A stretch of 64,000 bases of DNA, from positions 1-64,000 of the forward strand of contig NTJG01000008.1 in NCBI GenBank assembly GCA_002324875.1. Reading direction: 5' to 3'. Shown here piece by piece: positions 62,374-64,000 of the stretch. The translations under genes and the position numbers were made by a program. Source of the DNA: Lysobacteraceae bacterium NML93-0793. GTDB taxonomy: Bacteria > Pseudomonadota > Gammaproteobacteria > Xanthomonadales > Xanthomonadaceae. The notes under the pieces were generated by a model. That model saw only the letters and a program-made list of their open reading frames with translations. It did no database searches and was not told where the DNA came from. Within the stretch, counting starts at the first letter, position 1. Each line of letters starts with the position of its first letter.

Positions 62374-64000
62374 ATGCCCGCGCGCTTCGTCCATCTCCAC
62401 GTCCACAGCGAATACTCGCTCTCCGATTCGACGATCCGGATCAAGGGGCTGGTCAAACGCTGCGCGCAGCTTGGCCAGCCGTCGGTCGCGCTGACCGACC
62501 GCAACAATCTCTTCGCGCTGGTGAAGTTCTACCGCGCGGCCGAAGGCGCCGGCATCAAGCCGGTGATGGGCGCCGACATTTCGATGGCCGACGGCGACGA
62601 GCCGGCCTCCACGCTGACCCTGCTGTGCCGCGATCACGACGGCTACCTGTCGCTGTCGCGCCTGCTCACGCGCGCGTGGATGGAAGGTCACCGCACCGAC
62701 GGCGTGGTCGTGCGTCCGGACTGGCTGCGCGACTGCAATACCGGCCTGTTCGCGATCGCCGGCCGCCATGGACCGGCCGCGAAGCTGCTGGCCGGCGGCC
62801 GCGACGATCTGGCGCGGCAGTGGTACACGCAGTGGCGCGAAGTGTTCGACGAGCGCCTCTTCCTGCAGCTCACGCGCTGCGGCTTCGACGACGAGGCCGT
62901 GCACAACGCGCTCGCGCTGCAGGTCTCGTCGGACCTGTCGCTGCCCGTGGTCGCCGGCAACGACGTGCGCTTTCTCGATGCCGAAGGCTTCGACGCGCAC
63001 GAGGCGCGGGTGTGCATCTCCACCGGGCGCGTGCTGGACGATCCGCGCCGGCCCAAGCTCTACACGCGCGAGCAGTATCTGAAGTCCGGCGACGAGATGG
63101 CGGCGCTGTTCGACGACGTGCCCGACGCGATCGACAACACGCTCGCCCTGGCGCAGCGCTGCAACCTCGAACTGCGCCTGGGCACGTACTACCTGCCCGC
63201 CTATCCGGTGCCCAGCGACCACACGCTCGACACCTGGATCCGCTCGCAGTCGCACGAGGGTCTCGAGGAGCGCCTGGCGAAGTACCCGCTGGCGCCCGGC
63301 CACACACGCGAGAGCTACATCGAGCGCCTCGACGTGGAGCTCGACGTCATCTGCAAGATGGGGTTTCCGGGCTACTTCCTGATCGTCTCGGACTTCATCA
63401 AGTGGGCCAAGGAGCACGACATCCCGGTCGGGCCGGGCCGTGGTTCCGGTGCGGGTTCGCTGGTCGCCTGGGCGTTGAAGATCACCGACATCGACCCCCT
63501 CCCCTACGACCTGCTGTTCGAGCGTTTCCTCAATCCCGAACGCGTGTCGATGCCCGACTTCGACATCGACTTCTGCATGGACCGCCGCGACGAGGTCATC
63601 GACTACGTCGCCGCGAAGTACGGCCGCGACCGGGTCAGCCAGATCATCACCTACGGCACGATGGCCGCGAAGGCCGTCGTGCGCGATTCCGGCCGCGTAC
63701 TGGGCTATCCCTACGGCTTCGTCGACGGCGTCGCCAAGCTGGTGCCGATGACGCTCGGCATCGGCCTCGACGATGCGCTGGGCCGCACCGAGAAATCGCG
63801 CAGCGACGACGCCTGGCGCTCGGACGAACTGATCGCGCGCTACAACGACGAGGACGACGTCCGCGACCTGCTGGACCTCGCGCTGCAGCTCGAGGACCTC
63901 ACCCGCAACGCCGGCAAGCACGCCGGCGGCGTGGTCATCGCGCCGTCGCCGCTCAGCGACTTCTGCCCGCTGTTCGCCGAACACGACGAGGGCGGCCGCG
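62374..64000 (+). CDS. dnaE: DNA polymerase III alpha subunit, N-terminal part (continues past window)
   Basis: The frame is open from the ATG at 62374 to the window end (542 codons). It begins with a PHP domain (FVHLHVHSEYSLSDSTI, about 1-270). The polymerase part follows, with GFPGYFLIVSDFIKWAK, GPGRGSGAGSLVAWAL and the catalytic pair in PDFDIDFCMDRR. It is the replicative polymerase subunit. The 118-bp gap before it shows no clear promoter. The true 3' end lies outside the window. Confidence 0.95.
   Translation, partial: MPARFVHLHVHSEYSLSDSTIRIKGLVKRCAQLGQPSVALTDRNNLFALVKFYRAAEGAGIKPVMGADISMADGDEPASTLTLLCRDHDGYLSLSRLLTRAWMEGHRTDGVVVRPDWLRDCNTGLFAIAGRHGPAAKLLAGGRDDLARQWYTQWREVFDERLFLQLTRCGFDDEAVHNALALQVSSDLSLPVVAGNDVRFLDAEGFDAHEARVCISTGRVLDDPRRPKLYTREQYLKSGDEMAALFDDVPDAIDNTLALAQRCNLELRLGTYYLPAYPVPSDHTLDTWIRSQSHEGLEERLAKYPLAPGHTRESYIERLDVELDVICKMGFPGYFLIVSDFIKWAKEHDIPVGPGRGSGAGSLVAWALKITDIDPLPYDLLFERFLNPERVSMPDFDIDFCMDRRDEVIDYVAAKYGRDRVSQIITYGTMAAKAVVRDSGRVLGYPYGFVDGVAKLVPMTLGIGLDDALGRTEKSRSDDAWRSDELIARYNDEDDVRDLLDLALQLEDLTRNAGKHAGGVVIAPSPLSDFCPLFAEHDEGGR

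Noticed and set aside
1-64000. Prophage, transposon or genomic island
   Set aside because: I saw no integrase, transposase, phage structural gene or direct-repeat boundary, and the gene content looks like stable chromosome throughout.

Overview
The window is very GC-rich, densely coding chromosomal DNA from a gammaproteobacterium. It most likely belongs to the Xanthomonadaceae (Lysobacter / Luteimonas / Stenotrophomonas group). The pointers are a MetX of the serine O-succinyltransferase type, a TTG-started minD, a class III PHA synthase pair, a methionine aminotransferase of the YbdL type, and simple-sequence intergenic repeats of the GGGATTCGGGAT and GTGATTC kinds. I see no phage, transposase, CRISPR array or rRNA. 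All assignments come from reading translations and motifs; no searches were run.

Layout. 1-1334: 3' end of an RNase E-like gene, then a terminator and a long imperfect hairpin. 1600-4168 (minus): GacA/UvrY-type regulator, Sco1 copper chaperone, methionine aminotransferase. 4239-11637 (plus): a DUF3293 gene, then a complete cytochrome c maturation operon ccmABCDEFGHI in which most junctions overlap by 1-4 bases. 11754-13516: MetX-type serine O-succinyltransferase and a thiol (cysteine) dioxygenase. 13548-16453: a lipoprotein, tRNA-Leu(CAA), an NRDE/TANGO2 protein and small membrane proteins. 16470-19212 (minus): phaE-phaC, where PhaE carries a long Lys/Ala/Arg-rich histone-like tail. 19271: CDP-alcohol phosphatidyltransferase (PssA type).

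20010-23166 (plus): a tightly overlapped six-gene membrane module (SPFH protein, small membrane protein, Arc-like DNA-binding protein, alpha/beta hydrolase, DUF4177 protein, CPBP protease). It sits behind a strong promoter covered by a 25-bp palindrome. 23194-27928: M15 peptidase, DUF423 protein, SRPBCC protein and a DesK/DesR-like two-component pair. 28084-30550: GNAT-minC-minD-minE. 30560-34521: a HEAGH-motif protein, an ACE-like M2 dipeptidase and a Bcr/CflA exporter. 34791-37955: tandem glycine riboswitch and gcvP. 38153-46628: an MHYT-GGDEF-EAL protein; a minus-strand operon of acyl-CoA dehydrogenase-like protein, PIG-L deacetylase, NodS-like methyltransferase, family 2 glycosyltransferase and PQ-loop protein; and a PAS-EAL protein with an apparent frameshift near its start. 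46816-49407: a small acidic protein and the large catalase KatE.

49694-64000 (plus): the conserved envelope and lipid A block pyrH-frr-uppS-cdsA-dxr-rseP-bamA-lpxD-fabZ-lpxA-lpxB-rnhB-dnaE, without skp; dnaE runs off the window. These genes cover UMP supply, ribosome recycling, the undecaprenyl, CDP-diacylglycerol and isoprenoid precursors, outer-membrane protein assembly, and the first lipid A steps.

The most notable points are the PhaE histone-like tail, the amino-sugar-modification-like operon at 40.2-43.6 kb, the SPFH/Arc module with its operator, and two inverted repeats that place the start codons of uppS and lpxB inside potential hairpin loops.
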